DNA of 64,000 nucleotides from Ancylostoma caninum (taxonomy: Eukaryota; Nematoda; Chromadorea; Rhabditida; Ancylostomatidae). Location: assembly GCA_037903475.1 (NCBI GenBank), contig JBAJFG010000384.1, positions 1,371,001 to 1,435,000 on the forward strand. The letters are read 5' to 3'. The notes below the pieces were generated by a model. It was not told where the DNA came from and did not search any database. It saw only the letters and a program-made list of their open reading frames with translations. The position numbers were made by a program, and so were the translations under genes. The first letter of the stretch is position 1. The number at the start of each line of letters is the position of its first letter. Shown piece by piece: positions 12,001 to 23,166 of this stretch.

Positions 12001-15000
12001 CGATTTAATTGTAAATATTTAAATGATTTCGGTACTCCTCAGCAAGTTGAAAGGTATGAGCTACGTGGGGAAAGCAGAAAGGTAGTGCGGTTCTTTCAAC
12101 TCTTATATCTTACTGAAAACCAGCTAACTACTCTTTACCAAGATGTCCACCTCTCGAAAAAAATGTTCAAAATGAAGTGACAGACTTAGAACACCAAGAA
12201 AGGCAAACTGAAAATAACATAAACAACAAGCCTAGTAGCGGTGAATATTCTGATTCGTACTCAGTACCACCAGTATTTGGTAAACACCACCTCATGGAAA
12301 TACTGTGTCCATATTTTGTGAGAAAAAAAAGAAGGTAGGAATTATCAGCAGAAAAAAAAGTTAATAGTGCTTCAGTAAAAAAATGAGGAACACCTTGGGA
12401 TTATTTACCTCCTTGCTGCTCCCTTTTTTGGAGCTTTCTTTTCTTCTGCAAATAGTTAGTTTTTCTTTTCGTTTTCTTGTATGATTTCTGCGCCGTTAAA
12501 GGCAAAGTCCGGTCAAAATCTTGCCCACCCAAGTTTTTTGCTCTCTGGAGTCCAAACCATAGGTGTACCACGTATGTCAAGTTTGAGACCTCGATATGAG
12601 CTCTATCGCTAGATATGGGACAAAACGTCCGAGGATTACGGTACCCGTGGGAAAACCCGCTCCAAGCTACAAAAGCTGCGCGCGTGCATATTGAACAATG
12701 AGGGATGCTCAGATACATGCGGCTTAACGAACGCTTCGTGAAACCTTCCCCGCCCCATCAAACGGACCACCAGTTCTTCGAATATGAATTTTTTCCTACG
12801 ACTCCACAACAGACAGCATGTTGGGCGCGCCGTATAACGTCATTTGAAAGCACGGACGCCGCAAACCCGCAAACGCCGCACCGAAATTGGACGATGGAAA
12901 GCGTTCATTGTGGGATCTTTTCAGCGACTTTTCTATAGTTTTCGTCCGATGCATCGCCTCGGGCTACGAATCCGGTAGAAATTTGGGAGATGAAATTTTG
13001 CCCGGACCTTGCCTTTAAAGGTCATGAAACGAGTCATTATCAACGATACGGGGAAACGGACCTTTTGCACCCGCTATAATTAGGGACGGGGCTGCAGGCA
13101 GGATTACGAGCGCTGGGATTGGTTAACTGCGAGCAGCTCGTTAATGATGGGTCACGCCGCACTGCGAAGGACGCAGCAAAGGCGCAAGATTTGGACGAGT
13201 TGCGCTGTCAATGTTAGTCAGATGACCAGAGTTTTTTTTTTCTAGATTAACTTGTGGCTTCGTAAGTTACTTTAGTGGGCTATGTTCCAAAAATGTGGCA
13301 GTATTGGCCCAGCGTGAAATTCTTATGCGCTTTAGCTCACTGTGCAAGGTTCAGTTCCTAAAAGTGAGCTGCGTATGCCTTTTCATATGGTTTCAACAGG
13401 CTTGGTTTGTACTTATTTAATAAAGCACTAGTCAGATATACACTCACTATTGCCGCCGCATGTGACTATCACATCCCCCTCGATCAAAGTGAACCTGTTC
13501 AAACAAGTTTACCTCTACAAAAGTTTTGAGCAAAACTGATGCCAAAAAATCATTCTGGTAACGAAAAAACAAGCTTTGAGAGCATCTATATTCATTATCA
13601 GATGGCATTCCTGGTTTTGCTTAGGTTTTTTTCACCGACTCGAAAGTAGGCGAAGTCACTTCTGATGATAATTTGAATCAAACAGAAAGTGGCATGAATT
13701 CTTCAGTAGAAAAATATGTTTGTCCTTCTTATAACTACGTATGAGAATAGTTATTTTAACTGCATTCATTATTCAATCTCATTTTCGAATTCTTGCCAAT
13801 GTCTTTCGTGTTACTATTACAACCATGATTTTTGCGAACAAACTATAGTCAATTAGCTGATTCTGTCTGAACGGGTCAAACGAGAGACACTGTTTTCCCT
13901 GTGGCACTACTTCAGGGTATAGCAACTTTGGCAGACAGTTTATTAATACCTGAAAGGGTGACCCATCCTCAGATATGCAGATTATCTATGCTATTCACAA
14001 ATTTACACACAAATCCGCATGGATAATGTTTTTTTGCCCTTTTTCTGGTATCACTTCAAAAAAGAAGCTTAAACCTTCACGCTGTATCACTACCAACCAG
14101 CATATAAACGAACAAATTGAAATAAAACACGTTGATGGAGAAGCAAATAGAAGCAGGAAATTCTAGCATGCCCTTAAAGGCAGCAGAAGCTGAAATTCTC
14201 GACTCTGAGCTGAGCTGCGGGTGGTGAAGTACAGACTCGCCACATCATGAATGTGAAACGAACACAGACAATGATGGCTTACCTGCAGAGAAAATGGAAC
14301 ATTCGTCGCGAACACGCCTGGCCGTGTTCGTGCGCGGACGAGTTTTCCCCGGCGCGAAAGCCATTGCGGCGCGTGGTTTTGGCCGAGTCCCGCCATGAAA
14401 CCCTGTGAATTGAATGCATTTCGTTTTCCCTTTACGCACCGCAATGGCTTTTGCGCCGGGGAAAACTCGTCCCCGCGCGAACACGGCCAGGCGTGTTCGC
14501 GACGAATGTTCCATTTTCTCTGCAGGTAAGCCATAATTGTCTGTGTTCGTTTCACATTTATGATGTGCTGAGTCTGTACTTCATTACCCACAGCTCAGCT
14601 CGGAGTCGAGGATTTCAGCTCCTGCTGCCTTTAAAATATTGATGTAGAAGCGTCACTTATTCTACTCTAAATAGGTTGTTGCTAAACGGATTCGGTTCAC
14701 ACCATCTATTTCTAAAAATAGATCAAGGCAGATCGAAGCCCTGAAACCTGCGCCCTGATCTGAGTGCATTCCTGAGGCAGGGGCGACTACTCGGACAAGA
14801 TTTGCCGCGCTGCCCACCCTCGGTGGTGGCGCGCACGCAACGCATCCGCCCGCGTCCCCGCCTGCTAATTAGCGGTGGGTGCAAATGGTCACGGTCCCAC
14901 GATACGGATTCATTAAGGCAAGATACGTGCGTTAGCGTGTCAATAAAGCAATGAGTATCAAGAGTGGGACTACGCAGCTCCATGTAAATGATAATTCTTG

Positions 15001-18000
15001 AAAATTAGTGAGGCGCCGGCTTTTCCAATGTAAATTCACAACAAACTCAATGGTTGACCTATGCCCACCGTCTTCAGTTCCAATCACGCCCACTGTTTGA
15101 CTGATGTGGTGGTGAACTGCTGACACAGACGATGAGAGAGATAAATTTGTACATGTTCCATCCTTTAGGCTCCATAGTCCTGCAAACCAGAAACAACATA
15201 AGAATCACAACGCCAATCAGCGCAACGCCTTTCTTCATGAGATTTTTAAAAAGAAAGTTTTTTTTTAAATAAAACACCGATCTAACAAGGAAAAGATACT
15301 CGGTCGAAGTGCCATTCGTAAGAGATCTGTGCCATATGCAAATTCCAGTGCTGATCTCGAATCATCAAACTCCATTCTTCATGGAGAGCCACGCCCACTT
15401 TTCCTGAACCGACTTGAACTGCGGTCCTTATGCACGAGCTAAAATAGGGATGAGGACGCTGTATCACACTAGCACGGCTCTCGTCATTCCACAAGCACCC
15501 AGTGGTTTGACAGCACCTGCGCAGCTACTACTCACCAACTGCTCGGCGCTCGTACATACCAAGTACTTTATTTATTATTTATGTGCACGTACAGGAAGCT
15601 CCAAATGTCCGCAGTCAAGAGGGACGTGGCCACGACGCGGCTTTAGACAGAGACACAGGCGCTCGGCATGCTGCCACTGGTTGGCTGCAGAGTCAGAGAA
15701 GCCAGAGGCAGCATAGAGAGCGCCTGTGTCTGATCAAGGAGCCGCGCCGTGGCCACGCCCTCTTGACTGCGGACATTTGGAGCTTCCTGTATGTGCGCTA
15801 TACACTTATGATTTGAAACACAGAAAAAAACTTTATGGTAATTCCGCCTGGAAAATAAGTGTAACGCAGTGAAGAGAAAAACACTGGAAATTCCGGCCAT
15901 AGGTGGAATAGTCGTGCAAATGGGTGACCCATTATAGGTCCTCCAAAGTGATGGTTGTCCGTGAAAATCGGGGGTCGAAAAGTTGCCAGCCCCAGTAGGC
16001 GTCGACTGGGAGGGTGGGAGGGCGGGGGACGTCCCCAGTCTCGAGTAGTGAACAGGAAGAGTTTCAGAAATGTTAATATAATAGCAGACTAGAGGAGACA
16101 GAACACTACACGAAAATTCCTTACTTTGCTCCTTGATTTAGAAATGCACTCCACAATTACATCATGAAAATTGGAAATTTCTTCGATTTTACACACGGCA
16201 TTTCTCGGGATACAGGAAAGCTGAGCCGAAACTAGCCTATAGTAAGTTAGAGAAGTTAGAGCACTGTGCCGATATATGCAAAACTGATAGGGCATCAAGA
16301 AAACAAGCACAGAAATGTAGTCCACATTTTTTTTTCAATTTCTCCTACTTTTGGGAAGAATTTTCAGGAAAACACTGGCGCGCTCCGCGGCTCTGCGATG
16401 TTTGGCAATCAGCAGCGATTTCTGAGTTAGAAAATATGTGAAGACTTGGCGCAGGTCAACACCATAGCTCACTATTGGCGTTAGAAAAACCGGAAAAATA
16501 GGTTCATGGCAAGGTTGTGTACGCGTCCCGGCCCGCCGCGCGCCAGATATTGACTTTTTCTCAAATATGCGGTTGTCTGGTAATAGGGAGAGATGTCCTC
16601 CATCGAACCATATACAACATTTCCTTCTTTGATCGCCACTTCTTCCTGCCAATTTCTCTTAAAGGGACCATTTTCGAAACTTTGTGGCAATCTTGCCGCT
16701 TTCATTGAAACCCTTTTCAAAATGCGTGGTTGTCTGTGTGTTTGTGGTAGAATTCTGCCCCGATCGGTATAGGACTCGGAGTACCGTCTTGAGTCGGAAG
16801 ACCCTGCCGATCGGTCGTGGACTATATTATAACGGGCATGCTCCATGGATCAGGTGAGATAGTGCGCGGAGTGCGGAGATGCAAGGACTTCCCTGGAGCA
16901 GCCCCGTTGTGAGGTACTCCACGACCGGTCGGCAGGGCTTGTGACGCTAAACTGTACTCCGATTCCTACACCGATCGACGCAGAATTCTACCACGAATGC
17001 ACAGACAACCACGCATTTTGAAAAGGATTTCAATGAAAGTCGCAAAATCCCAAAAAAATTCTAAAATAGCCGATGTTTAGGCAAATTGGCAGAACGCAGT
17101 TCACGAGAAAACTATGTGACGTGCATATGATTAGATAGAGGAAATCTATGTCTCATCCCGCAGACGAGCGCGCACTTTGGAAAAAAATCAATATCTGGCG
17201 CGCTGCGGGTCGCGCCGCGCACCTTGCACCTATTTCCCCGGAATTTCCCTCCTTGTTTTCCAATCTTTGCAGGCATGAAACCTGGCACTTCTATATATGG
17301 GTCGTTGCAGAATTGCGAGCTGAGTACAAAGACGACCGCGCGTTTGGGCAATGGTTCGAAAGATAAAAAAAAATGCGAACGAATATCATGAAAGGTTGCA
17401 TGTTCAGAGCTCAACTTTGACCATATCCACGATCTCAGCTGACACGTCTCTGAAAAGTACTGCACGTCTCATTCTTGCCTCTAGCCCTGTCGGTGCATTA
17501 CTTGATAACTCCTCTGGTACTCGACATAAGTGGGTCTCAACATCCGAACAGTGTTGCATGATCAGAGCTAAAATCTGACCCAATCCATAACATGAGCTGA
17601 AATGTCTGGGCATGTCCCTGCACTCCTCTCCAATCTGCAGTCTTACCTCAGTGCCAAGCTTCATCTTTACCCCAAGAAGCCCCCTTCCCCTCAAAAGTGG
17701 AGGTCCCCTCCCTACCTCGGCAAAAAAGTGATGGTGGGTGGAACACGAGTATTCCACCTATGATTCCGGCACGAGAAAGACTCGAGATAAGCATTGAAAA
17801 CTGCACATGGTAATAGACATCGCATTACGACTGGCCATTTCGAGGAAGTTGCATAGCAGAGGTCACGAATTATTATACTCAACCATCAGAAATAAATGAA
17901 ATGAGAACAACGTATAAAGAAAACAGACAGATCGAGACAGCTATCAAGATGAAGAAATCCAACTGACTTACTGCACCATCACGGTAGCCTGCCAGTAGTC

Positions 18001-21000
18001 GTTTACCATCTGGAAGAAGATGACCAGCAGTACAGGATGAACCATTACCAACAAACACCTAATCTTTCCAACATTTGAAGCGATTGCAATGAAGCGATCC
18101 TACGAATAAGCACTGCTTACTTTAGATTGAGCAACACCAGCAGGACCAATGAGCCACATCCAAACCATTCCGTCCTTGTCTCCAGCAAAAAGAATATCAC
18201 TAGTCGAATGCCAACACATCCACTCCAAATCATTGCTGTCGTCAATCTGAAAAATGGTCTATTATTGCCGCCTGAAAGAAATGCTTCTACCCAATATCGA
18301 TAAAATGATAGCATTGCACTTTCCGCGGACTCGGGAAGCAGGCGGCGCGACCGCGCACCTCATGCCGGGGTACTCGCAGCGACATTCGCTGTAGAGGGGT
18401 GACAGCACTACCTTCTTTCTTCTTTTTTTTCATAGACCATCAATTACATAAATGAACTTCCTTTTAGATAGGATCAGGAGAGACTTACTAAATCGGGCAT
18501 GTAAGAAGATCAGGAATGTTCGTGACAACATAATGATGGGCTAGAATCCATCTCTGGATTGAGCTATCAAACCGACAGGTTAGGATATGGGTTTGACCAC
18601 AGCTCTAACAAAATTAGGTATTTTCACTAATTTCAGAGGCACAGGATACTTTCAGGGTGAAGATAACTATAAAATACTTGCATTTAAGAAGCATTCAGAA
18701 AAAAAAAACAAAGCATATACGAGTACAAACCTTGGCACGAACACTCAAGTCACACAGCTGGGTCACAACAATGTGTCCTGACATGTCACCAGTTGAAAGA
18801 AGAGTTTGCGAATTGTTGAAGGCTACGTTGGTCACGGAATCCTGATGGTCAACTTTCAGCACAGGATCTGAGTCTAGAAAATGATCCTGCTCTCGCAAGT
18901 CAACAACTGAATTTCGTGAGCAAAATCAAGCGTACCATGGTAATTTACCAAGGGTGGTCGCCTGGAAGGGAGCAGGGGAGTCGCCTAAGCAGAGTAATAT
19001 GATAACGGCAAGGTAGGGAAGTTCGTTTTTCACCAGCGAGCTCCAAGTTCCATTCCTCGCGAGCGTGATAGTTTTGCAAACACTTTAAATGCTCTTTTTC
19101 TTTTAGTACTATGAACTACAAGTGTGAAATCGTCGGTGAACACTTCCTTCTCAAGCTTGGATGTTTTATTTGGCTGTAAATCGAGTCCTAGGGTCCCATA
19201 AGTATAAGTCCAAATTGCAGTTCCGTGGATGGTGTCCTAGGACCTCCGGACATCACATGGTGCTCCTAATCTGTGGAGACGGCTTCCCAGAATCGAACCT
19301 TATGATGATGCAAAATCTCACGGCTTCTCGTTCATTGGAAATTTTTTTATAGCAATAAGACCACATAAGACATAACCGCAAAATTTGTTAAATTTGAGGT
19401 ATGTTGGCACTCAATGGCTGACAAAATCAGGAGATCTTGTAAAAAACGAATTCATGCATAAGAAAGAGCAAATCTTCCTCTATTGTAATACGTTGAAGCT
19501 GTTCCCTCATATGAAGTAATCATGAAGGTATTCGCCTCAGATTAACACCACATCCTTGAACTTGCCAAAAAGCAAGTTTTTTCATGGCTTTCTCAGCGGA
19601 TATTCAAGAGCTGACAGAACCTTGCACACTGAGAGTGGAAGTCAAGCACTATGCTCCTATGAAATTTCAGCTTTCCATGTTACCTGGGATGAGTTTTATT
19701 CCTAGTTGGTAAACCGATGGTAATCCGTTGGTAAAAATGGCAATTTTCCCATCTTTTTACCAACGAATTGCCACCCGATTTTAACTCTAATATACCAAAA
19801 TTCTTGAAATACAAATATGTGCATCAGGAAACGTAAATCCTGCTGATAGCAGAACGGCTCAAGCCATTTTCCCAGGTCACGTGCCAATCCTTTTAAATTC
19901 GTGACAAACAACCAAACACTGCACGTGTATGATTCCAATTCTAAGTGAAAGAACATCACTCACGCGCAACTTTCACGGATCAAAGATCCTGACAGTTTGT
20001 TTTTGTTCATACACATGGATAATTGACGTCCGACTGCTCCATATGCATTTCTCCGTTTTGCAAAAAATGGTTTCCGGCGGGGATCGAACCCTGGACCTGT
20101 TTGAGCATGAATACGACTTCTACGTCACTCCAGTTGCTTGGAATAAGTGTGTAGATGTGCGACTTAGACATGTGCGACAACTACCTGGTTGTTTCGTTAA
20201 TAAAACTTGAAATCCAAGAACAAAAATTAAAAATCGGAAAGTGAAAAATTAATTTCAGAAATTGATTGAATTCAAAAAAATATCTTCCTGATATTTTGGA
20301 AGTTGTTGAATTGCAATAACTAAAAACGTAAAAAAAAACTTTTCTTTTCTTCTGGAGGGGGGTCGCATTTTTTCCGTCTACAAGAGGGGGATCGCTTCGG
20401 GGTCGAGTTTTTACCAACACCACGCTTGACCCTGTTCGTGAAATGAAAAATGGCGCAGAAGAAAGGGCAGCTACTCTCATTTACCAGATACTTGATGATC
20501 CCATAGGTATGCCACATCGTCCTCCCCTCCGGATGCCAACCATCGTTCAGCAGCGACAGCGATACAGAAACAATCTTGTTCGTGGGCTTGCAAAGCACAG
20601 GAGGAATCATCAACCACCGCCTGAGTGCCAGCATCAGAAACACTGGAATAGACACATACAACTATTAAAAAGTACGTTTTTATGTAATCTGACAGAAATA
20701 TACGTTTCTGAAGCGCCTGATGGGAAGTAGAGGATGGGGTTGCTTCCGAGGAATTGCTAACTGCTGAACAACTACCGAGGGAACTACGGGTGGGTTAGAA
20801 TTAGCGGGCATACACATGTTCGGGGTTCAATACTACAGGACCGAAACCCAGATTCACAAATCCTTAAACAACGCATATTAAATGAATGACGTACTTTGAT
20901 GTACTCTGCTGATCTTCGTCGTCATCACTGAAGTGGTCATCATCACCTGATTTCGTAAGTTCATTGCAGTCAAAAACCTTAAGCAAAAGTCAAAAATCAA

Positions 21001-23166
21001 GAATGAAGCTCATCACAGTATTGTAGGTCTTCACTGAACGTGAGAGAGCGCGTTGTTCTGTATTTTTGGCCCTTCTGTGCTACCCTGAACACCCAAAGCC
21101 TACAGCGCTGAATAACTGACTAAAATTAATTGAAAACGAAAAAAAGTTTAGCAAACAGTTCATGACAGAATGCATCTCCTCCTTACGTTCAAATACGTGC
21201 AAACAAAGACGTGATTACTAGGTTGTTACGTAATTTTCCGCTGTTTCGCATAGATTTTTCAACGCATGTAATGATTCCTGATTAGATTTTGCCTATATCC
21301 AAGAATCCTTTCCAAGCACTTGATCTCGCGAACATTCCTTAGTGTGAATCGTACTTTTTCATCCTGTTTTGGAAATGTAATTAGCTTTGGAGTGAATCCC
21401 TCAAGAATGCAAACTCGGTAACAGCACTTGCACGGATAATAAATGGAACGTAACATTGCATGAGAATAACCACATTCGGGTGGAGTAATCTCGAGGCCAT
21501 TTTTATTCTCCTGGTACTTTCTCTCCCCATCTTTTTGTTGAGCAGTCGCAACACATGCACCAAACTTGGTAACCCAAAATTTTAATTATGCAGTTTTTCT
21601 CTCTGGCAGTGGAGCGAATTGAAGTGGAACTTTTCCCACCTTGACTATGCACATCAACAGTTTGCGGACACTGATCGGTGGAATTTTGGGACAAGTTCCA
21701 AGGGCTCTGTGGAAATCACACCATTCTGCCATATCGCGGAGGGCGCCCTAATTTTGTTGGTTGAACTCTCCGGAAAGGCTAAGAGCTCGCAGATAAATTT
21801 TCAGTTGCGCATTATGTAGCACAAATCTAGCTCTAACAGAGCGCCGGTCAACAGATCACAAGAATTTATATTATGCAAGAACCGATCTGCCAAAGTCAGT
21901 GACCTCCAGCACTGCCCGACTTAATTCTTTGCTTCGTAGTCCACGGATTTCTGGACTAGCGGAGTCGAGCTCTTGCTGTAAAAACGGCAAAATTCCAGCG
22001 ACTGTTACTGTACATACCTCGACTGACAATTCCTGATATTTGATTTTTCATAAAAGTTTTTGTCAAAAAATTCAAAACAGCGGAAACTGTAACAACCTAA
22101 TGAAAGAGGACAATTGTCCGTATTTGTTGCTGATGTTACTGTTTCCTGTGTACGGCATTTCATTCACCCGTGATCCACGTGCTCGCCAATGGGTTGGAAA
22201 CATCACCCAGGGTGACGCCCACTTATGAAACTACTTTTAATATGAGAACGAGGTTGTTAATGAATCACATCAAAAAATGCCACCTACGTGCGAGAATAAT
22301 GCGGCCAAGAGAGTTTCACTGACCAACACCCTACTTGAATGCTACGCTCGTTTAACCCAACGGTTCGCTTTAAAGCCAAAACATTGTGAAGCCATTCAAT
22401 GTATGGAAAAAGAAGCTAAATGCAAAAGAAAAACCATTTTGATATAAAAAAAAGACAGTGGGTCACTAAGAGTAATAGCGCTAGTTAATTCAATTACTGA
22501 ATAAAGCAATTTCAATTACTAAATAAAGCAATTCCTTTCAGTAGCGAACACCACAAGAAACTTGCTTGATGGCAATACTGAAGGATGCCTTTGTATCGTC
22601 CATCCGAAACGACGAGTCCGCCCACGCACGCAGGGATCAAGAGGCGGCGCGGCTGGGACGGATGCTGTTGGCTGCCACATCGTCCAAGTCACAGCCAGAT
22701 CATTGGTCAGTACCATGAAGATAACGATGAAACGTGATACGCAGATCAGGATGATGACGTGGAGTGCTGGCGAACGTGGCAGCTTCTCGATCCTCGCGTG
22801 TGTGGGCGGACTCGTCGTTTCGGACAGACAATAACTGAGATGCTGCCGAACTTCAGGTAGCCATCATCGATTTTTGCCACCTTCCCTACCCAAATCCCTT
22901 TATGCCGTAAAGTTACTTGTTGGAAAAAATATATTTTAAGACGGTTGGGACCTAAAAGCCTTACTCCACAGCAATACTATGTTGTATAATATTAACTCTC
23001 GCATATTTCGACTGAAATTTGAACAAAGCTAGATATGAATAATTGATACTGCTGATTAAAACTACTTTACGAAGTAAAAGACCTGTTCAACTTCTTCTGT
23101 AAACATTCCATCTGCATCCTCCATTTCCATGCGAGGCAAACCTTCACCTTTCTGAGAGCCAGCCAT
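3051..23166 (-). CDS. AAMP-like WD40-repeat protein, complete, 10 exons
   Basis: Ortholog candidate of angio-associated migratory cell protein, a cytosolic WD40 beta-propeller (human AAMP 434 aa). Minus-strand exons: 23166-23083, 20977-20895, 20642-20485, 18873-18731, 18246-18121, 18058-17968, 15179-15040, 10387-10235, 3375-3265, 3170-3051; 1209 nt, 402 aa plus stop, all phases consistent. The N-terminus is acidic (DDDHFSDDDEDQQ, about residues 40-52) as in AAMP. Propeller blades end in GGEDDVAYLW, STGDMSGHIVV, DKDGMVWMW, GYRDGAVRLWSL, GRNDGTLCIYE, GSVDGTVRVFDAR and TGGVIRIFDL. The DLEWMCWH and LLPDGKRLLAGY strings are diagnostic of AAMP. Exon 6 uses the GTCAGT donor at 17967, four bases beyond a tempting GTAAGT, because only that preserves VRLW. 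The loop after blade 5 is shorter than in human, so a small exon between 10.4 and 15.0 kb could be missed. Introns carry a hAT element (18921-20434) and many foldbacks. Upstream member of a likely operon with TFIIA gamma. Confidence 0.92.
3425..4005. repeat. Foldback element of the ATTCGTGATCAGCGC family, copy 1
   Basis: A long palindrome in the AAMP intron between exons 8 and 9. Outer arms read GGCACTATTCGGCTGGTTCT and, inverted on the right, GGACACTATTCGGCTAGTTC. Inside are alternating direct and inverted units built on ATTCGTGATCAGCGC, GGTTACGGTACAAAATGGAT and AATAACCCCTCT. Related sequence recurs at 23790-24205, 35296-35880, 39960-40340, 52020-52800 and 55490-55625, so this is a dispersed family. 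No transposase reading frame. Confidence 0.65.
4620..4790. repeat. Foldback MITE rich in GCTGCT/CAGCAGC, copy 1
   Basis: Arms contain TAGCAGCATCTCCTCCCAGC and, on the right, the inverse-related GAGAGGAGATGCAGCTGAAG. The interior shares CAGCAATTACTACTAAAAGA with the copy at 25207-25367 (CAGCAATTGCTGCTAAAGGG). It is more degraded than that copy and its ends are less sharp. Confidence 0.45.
4891..4925 (+). mobile_element. Solo mariner terminal inverted repeat
   Basis: TTAGGTTGGGCAATAAGTTC followed by GTGCGGTTTTT looks like the end of a mariner-family element, from memory of the family. It follows AT-rich DNA and no matching opposite end or transposase sequence is visible nearby, so it is a relic end or a very degraded copy. 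Confidence 0.5.
5812..6102. repeat. Foldback repeat with GTTTAAACTTCCGG-type ends
   Basis: Left end contains TTTTAAACTTCCGG and right end the inverse CCGAAGTTTAAAC. Internal arms share GACGCGATGGTTGCGTCGCG on the right with ACCATCGCGTCGCG on the left. The centre is GC-rich. The minus-strand reading frame of 71 codons across it is arm sequence, not a gene. Confidence 0.45.
6330..7240 (+). other. Unassigned coding-like stretch inside AAMP intron 8
   Basis: Several short open stretches have ordinary amino-acid composition, for example LTRDGRMADPCGQIIVGRDL on the plus strand from about 6484, continuing to a stop at 6690, and WAVSYSVANFSSVDFDLIPK near 7015-7075. On the minus strand a block around 6390-6450 ends in a good GTAAGT donor. 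I cannot match any of them to a family. They could be a nested gene, a retro-copied fragment or chance. No complete gene model can be built. Confidence 0.2.
7300..7960. repeat. Interspersed repeat with double GC-rich hairpin, copy 1
   Basis: Starts with two tandem copies (about 7303-7380 and 7388-7461) of a perfect hairpin, GAGCCAGAGCGCCGC paired with GCGGCGCTCTGACTC, each followed by GTTACCTCCGGGCTAGGTAA. The loop is GAA in the first and TTC in the second. A long AT-rich body follows (GGACAGATCCTCACGTGGTC-type sequence through TTCAACTCTGCTGTATTTGA). An inverted copy with clear similarity lies at 48045-48560. No coding capacity. Confidence 0.65.
8065..8112. repeat. Perfect 14-bp stem hairpin
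   Basis: AATAAGGTCCTCCT (8065-8078) pairs perfectly with AGGAGGACCTTATT (8099-8112) around a 20-base loop containing CTGATGAGTTCC. Weaker inverted similarity continues outside the stem. Probably the centre of a small MITE in AAMP intron 8. Confidence 0.55.
9042..9195. mobile_element. 154-bp MITE with 11-bp target duplication, copy 1
   Basis: The left end TCTACAGACGTTCGTCACCC is the inverse of the right end GGGTGACGAACGTCACGTAA. Flanks are CACCCGGCGCG (9031-9041) and CACCCGGCGTG (9196-9206), an 11-bp duplication with one difference. The interior is GC-rich (GAATTCGCGCGCGGCACTAC). A second copy at 52310-52572 also has 11-bp flanking repeats. The TSD length is compatible with Mutator-like elements, but no transposase is present to confirm it. 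Confidence 0.75.
9313..9450. repeat. Exact 69-bp tandem duplication
   Basis: Two head-to-tail copies, 9313-9381 and 9382-9450, starting ATAGCAGTCCTGACACATAG and ending TTATATAGAGGG. I see no difference between them, so the duplication is recent or is an assembly artefact. Confidence 0.85.
10790..10967. mobile_element. 178-bp TA-flanked Tc1-like MITE
   Basis: Inverted ends CAGTCCTTGTCGAAAAGATA (about 30 bp, nearly perfect) with TA at 10788-10789 and 10968-10969. The centre contains GTGGGACC repeated in inverse. Located in the AAMP intron between exons 7 and 8. Confidence 0.75.
11258..11412. repeat. Foldback element of the GAGCCGCG family, copy 1
   Basis: Arms contain CAAACGTACGTAGACAAGAG and, inverted, a degraded ACTCCAAACG end. 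GCGGCGCGGCTCTCATGGGC pairs loosely with CCCAAGAGAACCGCGACGCG. It shares arms and centre with 24966-25132; 15582-15799 and 25690-25831 have related terminal ACAGGAAGCTCCAAA / ACTCCAAACG motifs. Confidence 0.55.
11413..12495. other. AAMP intron 7 DNA with no recognised feature
   Basis: AT-rich sequence between the foldback at 11258 and the TTAA MITE at 12496. Short plus-strand frames of 61-78 codons have no family resemblance. No repeat end could be placed. Confidence 0.4.
12496..13018. mobile_element. 523-bp TTAA-flanked MITE, TTAAAGGCA terminal family
   Basis: Left end TTAAAGGCAAAGTCCGGTCA and the reverse of the right end TTAAAGGCAAGGTCCGGGCA match over about 28 bp. Each end carries TTAA (12496-12499, 13015-13018), consistent with a TTAA target as used by piggyBac-type elements. 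The same ends occur at 31484-31898, 32000-32921, 14174-14634 and 29352-29773. No transposase. AAMP intron 7. Confidence 0.7.
13019..14173. other. AAMP intron 7 DNA between two TTAA MITEs
   Basis: No clear repeat. A possible acceptor (CACCCTTTCAG on the minus strand, near 13950) opens a 48-codon frame, but the sequence does not fit AAMP and gives no domain. A small AAMP exon bridging blades 5 and 6 would have to be here or nearby. Confidence 0.35.
14174..14634. mobile_element. 461-bp foldback MITE, TTAAAGGCAG ends
   Basis: Long arms of roughly 190 bp, well matched in reverse: TTAAAGGCAGCAGAAGCTGA on the left and TTAAAGGCAGCAGGAGCTGA on the reverse of the right. Inner arms share GGAACATTCGTCGCGAACAC and GCGCCGGGGAAAACTCGTCC. 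The unpaired centre of about 70 bp contains CCCTGTGAATTGAATGCATT. TTAA at both ends. The 142-codon minus frame across it is palindrome shadow, not a gene. Confidence 0.75.
15582..15799. repeat. Foldback element with GAAGCTCCAAATGTCC arms
   Basis: GTGCACGTACAGGAAGCTCC plus AAATGTCCGCAGTCAAGAGG is mirrored by CCTCTTGACTGCGGACATTT and GGAGCTTCCTGTATGTGCGC. Arms continue through GTGGCCACG and GGAGCCGCG/GCGGCTTTA, and the middle carries ACAGGCGCTC in both orientations. Sits between AAMP exons 6 and 7. Confidence 0.65.
16490..17345. repeat. Large foldback element, about 0.85 kb, copy 1
   Basis: A palindrome centred near 16860. Arms share CAAAATGCGTGGTTGTCTGT, GAATTCTGCCCCGATCGGTA and CGGAGTACCGTCTTGAGTCG with their inverses on the right side; the outer arms share GCGCGCCAGATATTGA. 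A second copy in the opposite orientation lies at 40628-41425. Reading frames of 105-121 codons here are arm artefacts. In AAMP intron 6. Confidence 0.7.
18921..20434. mobile_element. Non-autonomous hAT-like element A (1514 bp)
   Basis: Right end CACGCTTGACCCTG is followed by TTCGTGAA; the left end CAAAATCAAGCGTACCATGG is preceded by TTCGTGAG. That gives an 8-bp target duplication with one mismatch. The interior matches element B (57144-59374) in the opposite orientation, including the GGATCGAACCCTGGACCTGT block and TGTTGGTAAAA subterminal DNA. CAGGG-type ends plus an 8-bp duplication are the hAT signature (family knowledge). No transposase frame. It fills most of the AAMP intron between exons 3 and 4. 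Confidence 0.75.
22598..22832. repeat. Foldback element with TCCGAAACGACGAGTCCGCC ends, copy 1
   Basis: The left arm TCCGAAACGACGAGTCCGCC mirrors GGCGGACTCGTCGTTTCGGA on the right. The interior contains ACGATGAAACGTGATACGCA. An inverted copy lies at 28034-28277. In AAMP intron 1. Confidence 0.7.

Noticed and set aside
14163..14591. 142-codon minus-strand open frame
   Set aside because: It runs through both arms of the palindromic TTAA MITE at 14174-14634 and overlaps mirror frames on the other strand.
16335..16846. Overlapping minus frames of 105 and 121 codons
   Set aside because: They fall on the arms of a large foldback element; translations have no domain and overlap in different frames.
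20070..20150. tRNA-like GGGTTCGATCCCCGCC on the minus strand
   Set aside because: The same block occurs inside both hAT elements A and B and lacks a cloverleaf; it is part of the transposon.
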